A stretch of DNA of 64,000 nt from Halomonadaceae bacterium T82-2 (lineage in GTDB: Bacteria; Pseudomonadota; Gammaproteobacteria; Pseudomonadales; Halomonadaceae), in NCBI GenBank assembly GCA_001577635.1, contig LSBP01000001.1:1-64000 (forward strand), read 5' to 3'. The notes beneath the pieces were generated by a model. That model was given only the letters and a program-made list of their open reading frames with translations. It did not search any database and was not told the DNA's origin. Positions 36,870 through 47,643 of the stretch are shown in pieces. Position 1 is the first letter of the stretch; every line of letters starts with the position of its first letter. A program made the position numbers and the translations under genes.

Positions 36870-39113
36870 TTGTCCAGCCCTTCTCCCGGCAGCGGCGTCG
36901 CCGTGCTCGGCGTGGCCGTGCCCACGCCGTTGCGCCGCCTGTTCGACTACCGCCCCGGTGCGGCGGCCCCCGAGGGCGGCTGGCAGCCGGGGCTGCGCGT
37001 ACGGGTGCCGCTGGGACGCCGCGAGGTGGTAGGGGTCGTCGTGGAATGTCGCGCCCACAGCGAGCTGCCGCTCGACACCCTCAAGCCGATCGTCGCCTGC
37101 CTGGACACCCAACCGCTGCCCGCCGACTGGCTGTGGTTGTGCCGCTTCACCGCCCGCTATTACCAGCACGCGCTGGGCGACACCCTGCATCAGGCCATGC
37201 CGGTACTGCTGCGCCAGGGACGGCCGCTGGAAGCCCGCACCCGCGAGCGCTGGCAGCTGACCGCCGCCGGCCGCGACACGACCGCCACGCAGCTCGGCCG
37301 GGCCCGCCGTCAGGCCGAGCTGCTCGAACTGCTGCGCCAGCATCCACGCGGCGTGGTGCACTCGGTGATCAGCGCCCAGGGGTTCAGCCGGGCCCAGCTG
37401 CAGGGCCTGGCCGACAAGGGGCTGGCCGCCGCCACCGAGGAGCCGCTGACCGCCGCGCCGGCCCCGCGCCAGGGCGGCCTGCTCGCCGAGCCGGCACTGA
37501 CCCTGAACCGCGAGCAGGCCGCGGCATTGGCGGCGCTCCATGACGGACTCGAGCGCTACCACCCTTGCCTGCTGCAGGGCGTCACCGGCAGCGGCAAGAC
37601 CGAGGTCTACCTGCAGCTGATCGAGGCCGTGGTGGCCCACGACCGTCAGGCGCTGGTGCTGGTGCCCGAGATCGGCCTGACCCCGCAGACCCTGGCCCGC
37701 TTCCGGCGGCGCTTTCGGGTGCCGGTGGTGGCGCTGCACTCGCAGCTCACCGACGCCGAACGCCTGGATGCCTGGGAAGCCGCCCGCGCCGGGCGTGCGC
37801 CGATCGTCATCGGCACCCGCTCGGCGATCTTCACCCCGCTGGCCCGGCCCGGGGCGATCATCGTCGACGAGGAGCACGACGGCTCATTCAAGCAGCAGGA
37901 CGGCCTGCGCTATCACGCCCGCGACCTGGCGATCATTCGCGCCCACCGCGAGGGCATTCCGGTGGTGCTGGGCAGCGCCACGCCCTCGCTCGAGAGTCTG
38001 GTCCAGGCCCGCGCCGGCCACTATCGTCACCTGCAGCTGACCCGCCGCGCCAGCCACCACGCGCCGGCCCGGCTGGAGCTCGTCGACCTGCGCGGTCGCC
38101 GCCGCCAGGGCGGCCTGGTCCCGCCGGTGATTGACGCCATCCGCCAGACACTCGCCGGCGGCAACCAGGTGCTGGTGTTCATCAACCGCCGTGGCTTCGC
38201 CCCCACCCTGGCCTGCCACGCCTGCGGCTGGCTGGCCGAATGCGACCACTGCGACGCACGACTGACCCTGCATCGCCAGCCACCGCAGCTGACCTGCCAT
38301 CACTGCGAGCGCCAGCGCCCGCTGCCGGATGCCTGCCCCGACTGCGGTAGCGCTGACCTGCGCCCGCTGGGCACCGGCACCGAACGCAGCGAGGAGACTC
38401 TGGCGGCGCTGTTTCCCGAGGTCGCCGTGCACCGCATCGACCGCGACAGCACCCGGCGCAAGGATGCCCTCGAGCAGACCCTGGCGGAGATCCGCCGCGG
38501 CGAGCCGGCCCTGCTGGTAGGCACGCAGATGATCGCCAAGGGCCATCACCTGCCCCACGTCACCCTAGTGGTGGTGGTCAACGCCGACGCCGGGCTCTAC
38601 GCCAGCGACTTCCGCGCCCTGGAGCACAGCGCCCAGCTGCTGGTGCAGGTGGCCGGGCGCGCCGGGCGCGCCGAACGCCCGGGCCGGGTTCTGGTCCAGA
38701 CCCTGCACCCGGAGAACCCGCACCTGCGCCTGCTCGCCGAAAGCGGCTACGACGCCCTGGCCGAACAGCTGCTGGAAGAGCGCCGCGCGGCCGGCCTGCC
38801 GCCCTACCGCCACCTGGCCCTGCTGCGCCTGGAGAGCCCCCGCGAGGCCGACGCCACGCAGCTCGCCGGCGAGGCCGCCGCGGCGCTGCGCGACTGGCTG
38901 GCGTCGCACGCCCTGGCAGTGGACTGCCTGGGCCCGGTGCCGGCGCCCATGGAGCGACGCCAGAACCGCTACCATGTGCAGACAATGCTGCGCAGCGAAC
39001 GCCGCGGTCCCCTGCACGATGCCTGCGCCTGGCTGGCCCGCTGGCTCGAAGCGCAGCCCGGCGCGCGCCGGGTGCGCTGGTCGCTGGACGTGGATCCGCA
39101 GACGCTGGCCTGA
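36870..39113 (+). CDS. priA: Primosomal protein N' (replication-restart helicase PriA)
   Basis: About 747 aa. A 3'-to-5' helicase that reloads the replisome at stalled forks. An N-terminal 3'-binding domain (about 10-115) is followed by the helicase lobes with Walker A GVTGSGKTEVYL and DEEHDGSFKQ, a split zinc region with eight Cys (CHACGWLAECDHC and CHHCERQRPLPDACPDC), and GRAGRAERPG in the second lobe. The start is taken as TTG 36870, with GGAGG 4 nt before it; the open frame runs upstream without a better site. A later start cannot be excluded. Confidence 0.95.
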   Translation: MSSPSPGSGVAVLGVAVPTPLRRLFDYRPGAAAPEGGWQPGLRVRVPLGRREVVGVVVECRAHSELPLDTLKPIVACLDTQPLPADWLWLCRFTARYYQHALGDTLHQAMPVLLRQGRPLEARTRERWQLTAAGRDTTATQLGRARRQAELLELLRQHPRGVVHSVISAQGFSRAQLQGLADKGLAAATEEPLTAAPAPRQGGLLAEPALTLNREQAAALAALHDGLERYHPCLLQGVTGSGKTEVYLQLIEAVVAHDRQALVLVPEIGLTPQTLARFRRRFRVPVVALHSQLTDAERLDAWEAARAGRAPIVIGTRSAIFTPLARPGAIIVDEEHDGSFKQQDGLRYHARDLAIIRAHREGIPVVLGSATPSLESLVQARAGHYRHLQLTRRASHHAPARLELVDLRGRRRQGGLVPPVIDAIRQTLAGGNQVLVFINRRGFAPTLACHACGWLAECDHCDARLTLHRQPPQLTCHHCERQRPLPDACPDCGSADLRPLGTGTERSEETLAALFPEVAVHRIDRDSTRRKDALEQTLAEIRRGEPALLVGTQMIAKGHHLPHVTLVVVVNADAGLYASDFRALEHSAQLLVQVAGRAGRAERPGRVLVQTLHPENPHLRLLAESGYDALAEQLLEERRAAGLPPYRHLALLRLESPREADATQLAGEAAAALRDWLASHALAVDCLGPVPAPMERRQNRYHVQTMLRSERRGPLHDACAWLARWLEAQPGARRVRWSLDVDPQTLA

Positions 39114-39305
39114 GCGCCGCGCGCATCAGGCCGGCCCGAAGCCAATGTTGTGGGTTTAAAGCCGGCCCGCAATTGCCGATAATGAGCGCCCATGCTCCAG
39201 GGCTCCCCCTGCAAGAGCGACGCTTTCCACGCCGGTGCCGCGCGTCACGTCCATGCTGTCGACCGCGCCGCTGACCCGGGCCACAGGACACTGCACGCAA
39301 GCCAC

Positions 39306-40991
39306 ATGAAAGAGACCATCATCGCGCTGCTCGACGAGGCGCTGGCCGCGCTCAAGCAGCAGGGCCTCGTGCCCGCCGACACCGCTCCCCGCTACAAGGT
39401 CGATCCCACCAAGGACAAGGCCCACGGCGACTACGCCAGCAATCTGGCGATGACCCTCGCCAAGCCGGCGGGCAAGCCGCCCCGCGAGATCGCCCAGGCG
39501 CTCGTCGACGCCCTGCCGGACAGCCCGGCGGTGCGCCACGTGGAAATCGCTGGCCCCGGCTTCCTCAACTTCTTCGCCGCCACCGACGCCGTGGCTCAGG
39601 TGGTGAAGGCGGTACTCGAGACCGGCGACACCTTCGGTCGCAGCCTGACCGGCGCCGGCGAGAAGGTGCAGGTCGAGTTCGTCTCCGCCAACCCCACCGG
39701 TCCCCTGCACGTGGGCCACGGTCGCGGCGCGGCGATCGGCGACTGCCTGTGCCGCCTGCTCGAGGCCACCGGCTACGACGTGACCCGCGAGTTCTACTAC
39801 AACGACGCCGGCGCCCAGATCCAGAACCTGGCGCTCTCGGTCCAGGCCCGCGCCCGGGGGCTCACCCCCGATGACCCGAGCTGGCCCGAGGACGGTTATC
39901 GCGGCGGCTACATCGTCGACGTGGCCGAAAGCTACCTGGCCGGCGAGACTGTCGACGCCGACGACCAGCACGTCACCGCCGCCGCCGACCCGGATGACCT
40001 CGACGCCATCCGCCGCTTCGCGGTGGCCTATCTGCGTCGCGAACAGGACCTGGACCTCAAGGCCTTCGGCGTCGAGTTCGACGTCTACTTCCTCGAGTCC
40101 TCGCTGTACCGCGACGGCAAGGTCGCGGCCACCGCCGAGCGCCTTACCGACAAGGGCCACACCTACGAGCGGGACGGCGCCACCTGGCTGCGCACCACCG
40201 AGTTCGGTGACGACAAGGACCGGGTGATGCGCAAGACCGACGGCGACTACACCTACTTCCTGCCCGACGTGGCCTATCACCTGGACAAGTGGCAGCGCGG
40301 CTTTACCACCGTGATCAACGAGCAGGGCGCCGACCACCACTCCACGGTGACCCGCGTGCGGGCCGGGCTGCAGGCGCTGGAAGCCGGCATCCCCCAGGGC
40401 TGGCCCGACTACGTGCTGCACCAGATGGTGCTGGTCACCCGCTCCGGGGAAGAGGTCAAGCTCTCCAAGCGCGCCGGCAGCTACGTCACCCTGCGCGATT
40501 TGATCGACGAGGTCGGCCGCGACGCCACTCGCTACTTCCTCGCCGCGCGGCGTGCCGATTCGCAGCTGACCTTCGACATCGACCTGGCCCGCTCGCAGTC
40601 CAACGACAACCCGGTCTACTACGTGCAGTACGCCCACGCGCGCCTGTGCAGCGTGATGCGCAAGGCCGAGGCCGACGGGCGGCCCTTCGACCACGCCGAG
40701 GCCATGGACAGCCTGGCGAGGCTCGAGAGCGATCAGGAAAAGGCGCTGATGAACCGGCTGGCACGCTACCCGGAAGTAGTCGAGCATGCCGCCGCCAACC
40801 GCGAACCGCAGCAGATCGCCCAGTACCTGCAGGATCTCGCCGCCGATTTCCACACCTGCTACAACGCCGTCAAGGTCATGGTCAACGATGCACCGCTGCG
40901 CAACGCGCGCCTGGCGCTGGGGCTGGCGACGCGCCAGGTACTGCGCAACGGCCTCGACCTGCTGGGCGTGAGTGCACCCGAGGAGATGTAA
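39306..40991 (+). CDS. argS: Arginyl-tRNA synthetase
   Basis: 561 aa. Class I synthetase charging tRNA-Arg. An N-terminal Add-1 domain (about 1-95) precedes the catalytic fold with the HIGH-type HVGH at 135-138 and the KMSKS-like KLSKRAG, then a helical anticodon-binding domain with the C-terminal [27 protein letters not shown]. It begins at the ATG at 39306; upstream in-frame codons lack homology. It is followed after 3 bp by the SPOR-protein gene, probably as one unit. Confidence 0.97.
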   Translation: MKETIIALLDEALAALKQQGLVPADTAPRYKVDPTKDKAHGDYASNLAMTLAKPAGKPPREIAQALVDALPDSPAVRHVEIAGPGFLNFFAATDAVAQVVKAVLETGDTFGRSLTGAGEKVQVEFVSANPTGPLHVGHGRGAAIGDCLCRLLEATGYDVTREFYYNDAGAQIQNLALSVQARARGLTPDDPSWPEDGYRGGYIVDVAESYLAGETVDADDQHVTAAADPDDLDAIRRFAVAYLRREQDLDLKAFGVEFDVYFLESSLYRDGKVAATAERLTDKGHTYERDGATWLRTTEFGDDKDRVMRKTDGDYTYFLPDVAYHLDKWQRGFTTVINEQGADHHSTVTRVRAGLQALEAGIPQGWPDYVLHQMVLVTRSGEEVKLSKRAGSYVTLRDLIDEVGRDATRYFLAARRADSQLTFDIDLARSQSNDNPVYYVQYAHARLCSVMRKAEADGRPFDHAEAMDSLARLESDQEKALMNRLARYPEVVEHAAANREPQQIAQYLQDLAADFHTCYNAVKVMVNDAPLRNARLALGLATRQVLRNGLDLLGVSAPEEM

Positions 40992-40994
40992 GCC

Positions 40995-41675
40995 ATGGCT
41001 CGCAGCGCCGCCGCCGGCAGCAATCGCCGCCGCAACGCCACGCCCCGCAAGGGCGCGACGACACGCAGCAAGAAGCCGGCGTCCTCGGCACCGTCACGAG
41101 GGCTGCGTGTGCCCGGCTGGCTGTGCGGCCTGATCGGCCTGGTCGCCGGTTTCGCGCTCGCGCAGTACTTTCAGCAGAGCGCTCCACCGGTGGCGGCGCT
41201 GATGCCCAAGCCGGCGACCCAGCAGGCCAGTGGCACGGCAGCCGCACCGGCCGGGAGCAAGGCCGCCGACAAGAGCGCGGCCGAGGCCGGCAGCAACGAA
41301 CCGGCCATGCCGACCTTCGAGTTCTACACCCTGCTGCCGGAATCCGAGGTCGTGGCGCCCAAGGTCGAGGCCTACCAGTCCACGCCTCGCCCCGGAACCT
41401 CGACGACGACGAAGAAGGGCGACAAGGCCGCCAAGGCGGCCAGCTACATGCTCCAGGCCGCCTCCTTCCGCGACATGCCCGACGCCAAGCGGCTCGCCGG
41501 GCGCCTCAGCGACCTGGGCCTCAAGGCCAAGATCTCCGACGTCAAGGCCAACGGCAACCAGACCTGGCATCGCGTGCAGGTCGGCCCCTATGACGACACC
41601 CGCGAGCTCAGCCGCGCCAAGGACCTGATGGTCACCCAGGGCATCGAGCCGCTGATGATCCGCCTGCAGCAGTGA
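40995..41675 (+). CDS. SPOR-domain cell-division-type membrane protein (FtsN-like)
   Basis: 226 aa. A basic cytoplasmic N-terminus (about 1-37), one membrane helix (about 41-60, WLCGLIGLVAGFALAQYF), a long Ala/Thr/Pro-rich periplasmic linker, and a C-terminal SPOR domain (about 147-225, SYMLQAASFRDMPDAKRLAGRL ... VQVGPYDD) that binds denuded septal peptidoglycan. The topology matches FtsN, and the position between argS and hslV is where Pseudomonas has such a gene. Whether it is the essential FtsN itself is not certain. Confidence 0.85.
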   Translation: MARSAAAGSNRRRNATPRKGATTRSKKPASSAPSRGLRVPGWLCGLIGLVAGFALAQYFQQSAPPVAALMPKPATQQASGTAAAPAGSKAADKSAAEAGSNEPAMPTFEFYTLLPESEVVAPKVEAYQSTPRPGTSTTTKKGDKAAKAASYMLQAASFRDMPDAKRLAGRLSDLGLKAKISDVKANGNQTWHRVQVGPYDDTRELSRAKDLMVTQGIEPLMIRLQQ

Positions 41676-41997
41676 CCCGGCCAGGCACCGTCCGCCCGTC
41701 TCGGCGGGCGGCCGCCGGATACTCCCCGATAGCGCGGCCCGGTGGCCGATTCCTCGCGACTGAAGTCGCTCCCACGGCCAGGCTCGGGATGACCAGCCTG
41801 CCGAAGAGATCGCGGCTGGCCAGCCGTGCCTGGCCGGCCGCACCTAACCGGCCGTGCTTGACCAGCCGTGCTTGATTTCAGGCCCTGCCGCCCGCATCTC
41901 CCCTGCTATCCATTTGAGCGAGCATCGGCCCGGCCCGATGCACCATTCGTCATCGGGCGACCCGTCGGCGTCGCCCAGCAACGGAGCTTCCCGCGCT
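41676..41997. other. 322-bp intergenic region with REP-like hairpin
   Basis: No gene. A REP-like element is present at 41754-41777 (separate entry). The 3' half has several repeated CCGTGCTTGA/CCAGCC words (for instance at 41830-41876) that look like low-complexity derivatives. The hslVU promoter should be here; in many bacteria it is a sigma-32 heat-shock promoter, but I could not fix its elements. Confidence 0.5.
41754..41777. repeat. REP-like element
   Basis: TCGCGACTGAAGTCGCTCCC has the stem GCGACT-GA-AGTCGC and the tail CTCCCACGG. It closely resembles the REP sequences I know from Pseudomonas intergenic regions (of the form GGGAGCGACTTCAGTCGCGA). It lies between the SPOR gene and hslV. 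Confidence 0.7.
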
Positions 41998-42519
41998 ATG
42001 ACCACTATCGTTTCCGTGCGTCGCAACGACCAGGTCGCCCTGGCCGGCGACGGCCAGGTGTCCCTGGGCAACACGGTACTCAAGGGCAATGCCAGCAAGG
42101 TGCGCCGCCTTTACCGCGGCCAGGTGCTGGCCGGCTTTGCCGGCGGCACCGCCGACGCCTTCACGCTGTTCGAGCGCTTCGAGGCCCAGCTGGAGAAGTA
42201 CCAGGGCCACCTCACCAAGGCCGCGGTCGAGCTGGCCAAGGAGTGGCGTACCGACCGCGCCCTGCGCCGCCTCGAGGCGATGCTGGTGGTGGCCGACAGG
42301 ACCGCCTCGCTGATCATCACCGGCAACGGCGACGTGGTGGAGCCGGAGTACGGCGTGATCGCCATCGGCTCCGGCGGCAACTACGCCCTGGCCGCCGCCC
42401 GCGCGATGCTCGACAACACCGAGCTCTCGGCGAAGGAGATCACCGCCAAGTCACTGGATATCGCCGCCGACATCTGCGTCTTCACCAACCACAACGTCGT
42501 CCTCGAGGAGCTCGCCTGA
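41998..42519 (+). CDS. hslV: ATP-dependent protease subunit HslV
   Basis: 173 aa. Proteolytic core of the HslVU (ClpQY) complex; the catalytic residue is Thr2 after removal of Met ([26 protein letters not shown]). The length is standard. The ATG at 41998 gives the mature N-terminal Thr directly, so upstream in-frame codons are excluded. It is 2 bp from hslU, one operon. Confidence 0.97.
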   Translation: MTTIVSVRRNDQVALAGDGQVSLGNTVLKGNASKVRRLYRGQVLAGFAGGTADAFTLFERFEAQLEKYQGHLTKAAVELAKEWRTDRALRRLEAMLVVADRTASLIITGNGDVVEPEYGVIAIGSGGNYALAAARAMLDNTELSAKEITAKSLDIAADICVFTNHNVVLEELA

Positions 42520-42521
42520 CC

Positions 42522-43847
42522 ATGTCCCAGATGACCCCCCGCGAGATCGTTCACGCGCTCGACCAGTTCATCATCGGCCAGCACGACGCCAAGCGGGCGG
42601 TGGCGATCGCCCTACGCAACCGCTGGCGGCGCATGCAGCTCGACGACGAGCTGCGTCCCGAGGTCACGCCCAAGAACATCCTGATGATCGGCCCCACCGG
42701 GGTGGGCAAGACCGAGATCGCCCGCCGTCTGGCCAAGCTGGCCCGGGCGCCGTTCATCAAGGTCGAGGCGACCAAGTTCACCGAGGTCGGCTACGTCGGC
42801 CGCGATGTCGAGTCGATCATCCGCGACCTGGTCGAGATGGCGATCAAGATGGTCCGCGAACAGGCCAAGGAAGAGGTCGGCCACCGCGCCGAGGACGCCG
42901 CCGAGGACCGCATCCTCGACGCCCTGCTGCCGCGCCCGCGGGGCAGCGAGTACGACCACGGTCGCGACGACTCCGCCGCCCGCCAGGCCTTCCGCAAGAA
43001 GCTGCGCGAGGGCCAGCTCGACGACAAGGAGATCGACATCGAGGTCACGCCCCAGGGCGCCGGCGTCGACATCATGACCCCGCCGGGCATGGAGGAGATG
43101 ACCAGCCAGCTGCAGAACCTCTTCTCGAGCATGAACAAGCAGAAGACCGAGACCAAGCGGGTCAAGGTCAAGGATGCCTGGCAGCTGCTGCGCGACGAGG
43201 AGGCCGCCAAGCTGGTCAACGAGGAGGACATCAAGCGTCGCGCCGTCGAGGCGGTGGAGCAGAACGGCATCGTCTTCCTCGACGAGATCGACAAGGTCGC
43301 CAAGGGCAGTGGCCAGTCCAGCGGTGGCGAGGTCTCCCGCGAGGGCGTGCAGCGCGACCTGCTGCCGCTGATCGAGGGCTCGACGGTCTCCACCAAGCAC
43401 GGCATGGTGCGTACCGACCACATCCTGTTCGTCGCCTCGGGCGCCTTCCACCTGTCCAAGCCCTCGGACCTGATTCCCGAGCTGCAGGGTCGCCTGCCGA
43501 TCCGGGTCGAACTCTCGGCGCTCTCCCCCGAGGACTTCAAGCGCATCCTCACCGAGCCCTCCGCCTCGCTGACCAAGCAGTACCAGGCGCTGATGGCCAC
43601 CGAGGGGCTGGAGATCCGGTTCGCCGAGGACGGCATCGCGCGCATCGCCGAGATCGCCTGGCAGGTCAACGAGGGCACCGAGAACATCGGCGCGCGCCGC
43701 CTGCACACGGTGATGGAGCGTCTGCTCGAGGAAGCCTCCTACCAGGGCGGCGACCTGCAGGGGCCGCTGGTCATCGACGCCACCTACGTCGACTCGCAGC
43801 TCGGCGAGCTGGCCAAGGACGAGGATCTGTCGCGGTATATCCTCTAA
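42522..43847 (+). CDS. hslU: ATP-dependent protease ATPase subunit HslU
   Basis: 441 aa. AAA+ unfoldase that feeds substrates to HslV. Walker A GPTGVGKT at 57-64, Walker [10 protein letters not shown] near 250, an intermediate I-domain (about 110-240) and sensor residues in [18 protein letters not shown]. The C-terminal DLSRYIL is the tail that activates HslV. Confidence 0.97.
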   Translation: MSQMTPREIVHALDQFIIGQHDAKRAVAIALRNRWRRMQLDDELRPEVTPKNILMIGPTGVGKTEIARRLAKLARAPFIKVEATKFTEVGYVGRDVESIIRDLVEMAIKMVREQAKEEVGHRAEDAAEDRILDALLPRPRGSEYDHGRDDSAARQAFRKKLREGQLDDKEIDIEVTPQGAGVDIMTPPGMEEMTSQLQNLFSSMNKQKTETKRVKVKDAWQLLRDEEAAKLVNEEDIKRRAVEAVEQNGIVFLDEIDKVAKGSGQSSGGEVSREGVQRDLLPLIEGSTVSTKHGMVRTDHILFVASGAFHLSKPSDLIPELQGRLPIRVELSALSPEDFKRILTEPSASLTKQYQALMATEGLEIRFAEDGIARIAEIAWQVNEGTENIGARRLHTVMERLLEEASYQGGDLQGPLVIDATYVDSQLGELAKDEDLSRYIL

Positions 43848-43922
43848 GCCTGGCAGCGCGCCACAAGCGGCACGTTCCAGAATGCGGACCGCGCGGCGCC
43901 GGGGACAGGTCAAAGTGGAGGT

Positions 43923-43944
43923 CCGATGCCATGGATGGCATCGG
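43923..43944. promoter_or_regulatory. 22-bp palindrome downstream of hslU
   Basis: CCGATGCCAT-GG-ATGGCATCGG is a perfect palindrome, 76 bp after hslU and 91 bp before the DUF971 gene. It could be a hairpin terminator lacking a T-tract, or an operator of the next gene. Confidence 0.45.
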
Positions 43945-44035
43945 TAACGCCCAGGGACGGGTTCACAGTGCCTCCACGACGACCTGTCACCGGGATAGCC
44001 GCGCTCCTCCATCACGCCAGAAGCGGAGGCATACC

Positions 44036-44419
44036 ATGACCGCCCCGATCCCCACCCGCGTGCACTACCACCGTCAGACGCGCGAACTCGAGCTCGGCTA
44101 CGCCGACGGCACCACCTATCGCCTGTCCGCCGAGTACCTGCGCGTCTACTCCCCCTCGGCCGAGGTGCGCGGCCACGGCCCCGACACCGCCAAGCTGCAG
44201 ACCGGCATGAAGCACGTGGGCCTGACGAACATCACCCAGGCCGGGCGCTACGCCCTCAAGCTGCACTTCGACGACGGCCACGACACCGGCCTCTACAGCT
44301 GGGACTATCTCCACGACCTGGCCATCCGTCAGGAGGCCAACTGGGCCGACTACCTGAAGCGGCTCGAGGCCGCCGGCGCCTCGCGCGAACCACTGGGCAT
44401 CCCCGTCCGGCAGCTGTAA
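44036..44419 (+). CDS. DUF971-domain protein (BBOX-N-like)
   Basis: 127 aa. DUF971 is a small beta-rich domain related to the N-terminal zinc-binding domain of gamma-butyrobetaine hydroxylase; recognisable blocks are [39 protein letters not shown] and [26 protein letters not shown] is 6 nt before the ATG at 44036. The same gene follows hslU in Pseudomonas. The function is unknown; the domain occurs in proteins linked to iron-sulfur metabolism, but nothing here proves that. Confidence 0.85.
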   Translation: MTAPIPTRVHYHRQTRELELGYADGTTYRLSAEYLRVYSPSAEVRGHGPDTAKLQTGMKHVGLTNITQAGRYALKLHFDDGHDTGLYSWDYLHDLAIRQEANWADYLKRLEAAGASREPLGIPVRQL

Positions 44420-44507
44420 GGCGGCGGCAAGGCGACGCAGACAAGCCACGCCCGGCGACGCTACAATGGCGCCCACTTCGCAACGACAGCGGCCCGCACG
44501 GCCGTCC

Positions 44508-44544
44508 CCCGCCGGGCCCGGTGCACCATGCCGGGCCCGGCGGG
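44508..44544 (+). promoter_or_regulatory. 14-bp perfect GC hairpin upstream of ubiE
   Basis: CCCGCCGGGCCCGG and CCGGGCCCGGCGGG form a very stable stem with a 9-nt loop, 29 bp before the ubiE start codon. There is no T-tract. It may cap the DUF971 transcript or sit in the ubiE 5' leader. GGGCCC within each arm is itself palindromic. Confidence 0.5.
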
Positions 44545-44573
44545 CGGTTCGCCGCCACAGACAAGGGAAGCCC

Positions 44574-45320
44574 ATGACCAAGCGCACGACCCACTTCGGC
44601 TATCAGGAAGTGCCCGTGGAGGAAAAAGCCGCCCGGGTGGCCGATGTCTTTCACTCCGTGGCCAGCCGCTACGACCTGATGAACGACCTGATGTCGCTGG
44701 GTATCCACCGGCTGTGGAAGCGCCTGACCCTGGAGCGTGCCGGGGTGCGTCGCGGCCAGTCGGTCCTCGACATCGCCGGCGGCACCGGCGACCTGACCCT
44801 CAAGTTCTCCCGTCTGGTGGGCCCCAGCGGCCGCGTGGTGCTCGCCGACATCAACGCCTCGATGCTCAACGTGGGCCGCGACAAGCTGCTCGACCACGGC
44901 GTCGGCGGCAACGTCGAATACGTGCAGGCCAACGCCGAGTGCCTGCCGTTCGCCGACAACACCTTCGACTGCATCACCATCGCCTTCGGGCTGCGCAACG
45001 TCACCGACAAGGATGCCGCCCTGGCCTCCATGGCCCGGGTGCTCAAGCCCGGCGGCCGGCTGCTGGTGCTGGAGTTCTCCAAGCCCACCCATCAGCTGCT
45101 GTCGAAGGCCTACGACGAGTATTCCTTCCGCCTGCTGCCCAGGATGGGCGAGCTCGTCGCCAACGACGCCGACAGCTACCGCTACCTGGCCGAATCCATC
45201 CGCATGCATCCCGACCAGGAAACCCTCAAGGGGATGATGGAACGAGCCGGGCTGGAGCGTGTCGAGTACACCAACCTGACCGGCGGCATCGTCGCCCTGC
45301 ATCGCGGCATCAAGCTCTGA
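44574..45320 (+). CDS. ubiE: Ubiquinone/menaquinone C-methyltransferase UbiE
   Basis: 248 aa. SAM-dependent C-methylation step in quinone synthesis. It has the SAM-binding motif [19 protein letters not shown] (about 65-83) and the family blocks [21 protein letters not shown] and [26 protein letters not shown]. It opens the ubiE-ubiJ-ubiB operon (7 bp to ubiJ). Confidence 0.96.
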   Translation: MTKRTTHFGYQEVPVEEKAARVADVFHSVASRYDLMNDLMSLGIHRLWKRLTLERAGVRRGQSVLDIAGGTGDLTLKFSRLVGPSGRVVLADINASMLNVGRDKLLDHGVGGNVEYVQANAECLPFADNTFDCITIAFGLRNVTDKDAALASMARVLKPGGRLLVLEFSKPTHQLLSKAYDEYSFRLLPRMGELVANDADSYRYLAESIRMHPDQETLKGMMERAGLERVEYTNLTGGIVALHRGIKL

Positions 45321-45327
45321 GGTTCCG

Positions 45328-45975
45328 ATGGCACTGACCCCCGTCCTGCTGCTGGCCTGCGCGGAAAAGACCTTCAATTCCCTGCTGGCCCGCGACCCCG
45401 CCGCGCCCGGCCGCCTGCGCCGGCTTGCCGGCAAGCGCCTGCTGCTGCGCCTGGAGCGCCCGAGCCTGGCCCTGCTGGTGACCTTCCACACCCAGGGCCT
45501 CGGCCTGCTTCACGCCCCCCAGGCCGAGGAGGCCGACGCCGACGCGGTCGTCGAGGCCGACTGCGAGGCGCTGGGCTCGCTGCTCGCCGGCGAATCCCTG
45601 GAACACCTGATGTTCAGCGGCCGGCTGTCGCTGCGCGGCCAGACCCACCTGCTCGAGGCGACCCGAGAGCTGCTGATGGATCTCGATCTCGACTGGGAGG
45701 CGGCGCTGGCCGAGTGGTTCGGCGACGTGCCCGCCCACAGCCTCGCCGAGGGCCTGCGGCGCTTCGCCCGCTTCGGCCTGCGCAGCCAGCACGAGCTGCG
45801 CACCGACCTGGCCGAGTATGTCTTCGAGGAAGCCCGGCTGCTGCCCGGCCAGGCCCAGCGCGAGGTGCTGCGCGACCATCTCACCGAGCTGGAAGTCGCC
45901 ACCGACCGGCTCGAGGCTCGCCTGGCGCGCCTGCAGCGCAAGCTGGATGCCCGACGCCGGGAGCCGATGACGTGA
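45328..45975 (+). CDS. ubiJ: Ubiquinone biosynthesis accessory factor UbiJ
   Basis: 215 aa. SCP2-type lipid-binding domain in the N-terminal two thirds; binds the hydrophobic ubiquinone intermediates within the Ubi complex. The C-terminal third is a charged coiled coil (about 175-212, [22 protein letters not shown]). It lies between ubiE and ubiB, which is diagnostic, and overlaps ubiB by 4 nt. Confidence 0.9.
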   Translation: MALTPVLLLACAEKTFNSLLARDPAAPGRLRRLAGKRLLLRLERPSLALLVTFHTQGLGLLHAPQAEEADADAVVEADCEALGSLLAGESLEHLMFSGRLSLRGQTHLLEATRELLMDLDLDWEAALAEWFGDVPAHSLAEGLRRFARFGLRSQHELRTDLAEYVFEEARLLPGQAQREVLRDHLTELEVATDRLEARLARLQRKLDARRREPMT

Positions 45976-47594
45976 ACCTGCGAGCGCTGCGGATTCTCTG
46001 GGTCGTCGCCCGCTACCGCCTGGACACCCTGATTCCGCTCGACCGCCTGCCGCCCCTGCTGCGGCTGGCGGTCAGGCTGTCGCCGCTGCGCCTGCTGCCC
46101 ACCGGCTCCCACTCGCGGGCACGGCGACTGCGGCTGGCGCTGGAATCGCTGGGCCCGATCTTCGTCAAGTTCGGCCAGATGCTCTCGACCCGCCGCGACC
46201 TGCTGCCGCCGGACATCGCCGACGAGCTCCGGCGCCTGCAGGACCAGGTACCGCCCTTTCCCGGCGAGCGGGCGCGCGCGGTGATCGAGGAAGAGCTCGA
46301 GTGCAGCGTGCAGACCGCCTTCGCGCACTTCGACGCCACCCCCATGGCCTCCGCCTCGGTGGCCCAGGTCCATGCCGCCCGGCTGCACAGCGGCGAGGAC
46401 GTGGTGGTCAAGGTGATCCGCCCGGGCATCGACCGCGTGATGCGCCAGGACATCGCCCTGATGTACGCCCTGGCGCGGCTGCTGCGGCGCGTGCCCGAGG
46501 CGCGCCGGCTGCGTCCGGTGGAGGTGGTCTCCGACTACGAGGCGACGCTGTTCGACGAGCTCGACCTGCACAAGGAAGCCGCCAACACCTCGCAGCTCAA
46601 GCGCAACTTCAAGAACTCGCCGCTGCTCTACGTGCCGTCGATCCACTGGCCGCTGACCCGTCGGCGGATGCTGGTTCAGGAACGCATCCACGGCATCCCG
46701 GTGGCCGACCTGGAGGCGCTTCAGGCCCAGGGCACCGACCTGAAGCGGCTCGCCGAACGTGGCGTGGAGATCTTCTTCACCCAGGTGTTCCGCGACAACT
46801 TCTTCCATGCCGACATGCACCCGGGCAACATCTTCGTCGCCCGCGGCAAGCCCCGCGACCCGCAGTACATCGCCATCGACTGCGGCATCGTCGGCAGCCT
46901 GACCCGCGAGGACCAGGACTATCTGGCGCGCAACCTGCTGGCCTTCTTCCATCAGGACTACTATGAAGTCGCCGTGCTGCACATCGAGTCCGGCTGGGTC
47001 GGCGAGGGCACCCGCGCCAACGAGTTCGCCGCGGCGATCCGCGCGGTGTGCGAGCCGATCCTCGAGCGGCCGCTCAAGGACATCTCTTTCGGCCAGGTGC
47101 TGCTGGGGCTGTTCCAGACCGCCCGGCGCTTCAACATGGAGGTCCAGCCGCAGCTGGTGCTGCTGCAGAAGACCCTGCTCAACATCGAGGGGCTGGGCCG
47201 CCAGCTCTACCCCGATCTCGACCTGTGGCAGACCGCCAAGCCCTATCTCGAGCGCTGGATGAAGGAACGCGCCGGCCCGCGCGGGCTGTGGGCCTCGCTG
47301 CAGAAGCAGGCCCCCGAGCTGAGCCGCCAGCTGCCGGAGCTGCCGGTACTGGCCCACCAGGCGCTGGCCCGGGTGGAAAGCGAGCAGCGCCAGCGGCGCC
47401 AGCAGGTCGACTCGCTGACCCGCATCCACGACGACATGGCCCAGGAGACACGCCGCTCGCGGCGGCTGCGCGTCGGGGCGCTGGTGCTGGCCCTGGCGCT
47501 GGCCTGGCAGCCCCTGCAGGCCTGGGCCCTGGAGCAGCCCTGGCCGGTGCTGACCGCCGCGGCGCTCGGCGCCGTGCTGCTGGCCTGGCGCTAG
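45972..47594 (+). CDS. ubiB: ABC1-type atypical kinase/ATPase UbiB
   Basis: 540 aa. Required for aerobic ubiquinone synthesis. It starts with GTG at 45972, overlapping the ubiJ stop. Kinase-like motifs: the KxGQ motif [15 protein letters not shown] (about 64-78), an Ala-rich nucleotide loop [13 protein letters not shown], the catalytic-loop [11 protein letters not shown] and the DCG (DFG-like) [11 protein letters not shown]-terminal pair of hydrophobic segments (about 495-540) anchors it in the membrane. Confidence 0.96.
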   Translation: MNLRALRILWVVARYRLDTLIPLDRLPPLLRLAVRLSPLRLLPTGSHSRARRLRLALESLGPIFVKFGQMLSTRRDLLPPDIADELRRLQDQVPPFPGERARAVIEEELECSVQTAFAHFDATPMASASVAQVHAARLHSGEDVVVKVIRPGIDRVMRQDIALMYALARLLRRVPEARRLRPVEVVSDYEATLFDELDLHKEAANTSQLKRNFKNSPLLYVPSIHWPLTRRRMLVQERIHGIPVADLEALQAQGTDLKRLAERGVEIFFTQVFRDNFFHADMHPGNIFVARGKPRDPQYIAIDCGIVGSLTREDQDYLARNLLAFFHQDYYEVAVLHIESGWVGEGTRANEFAAAIRAVCEPILERPLKDISFGQVLLGLFQTARRFNMEVQPQLVLLQKTLLNIEGLGRQLYPDLDLWQTAKPYLERWMKERAGPRGLWASLQKQAPELSRQLPELPVLAHQALARVESEQRQRRQQVDSLTRIHDDMAQETRRSRRLRVGALVLALALAWQPLQAWALEQPWPVLTAAALGAVLLAWR

Positions 47595-47643
47595 GCAACT
47601 GATTTATCAGGCCCTTTCGACCACTGACTCAGGATTGTCATCG

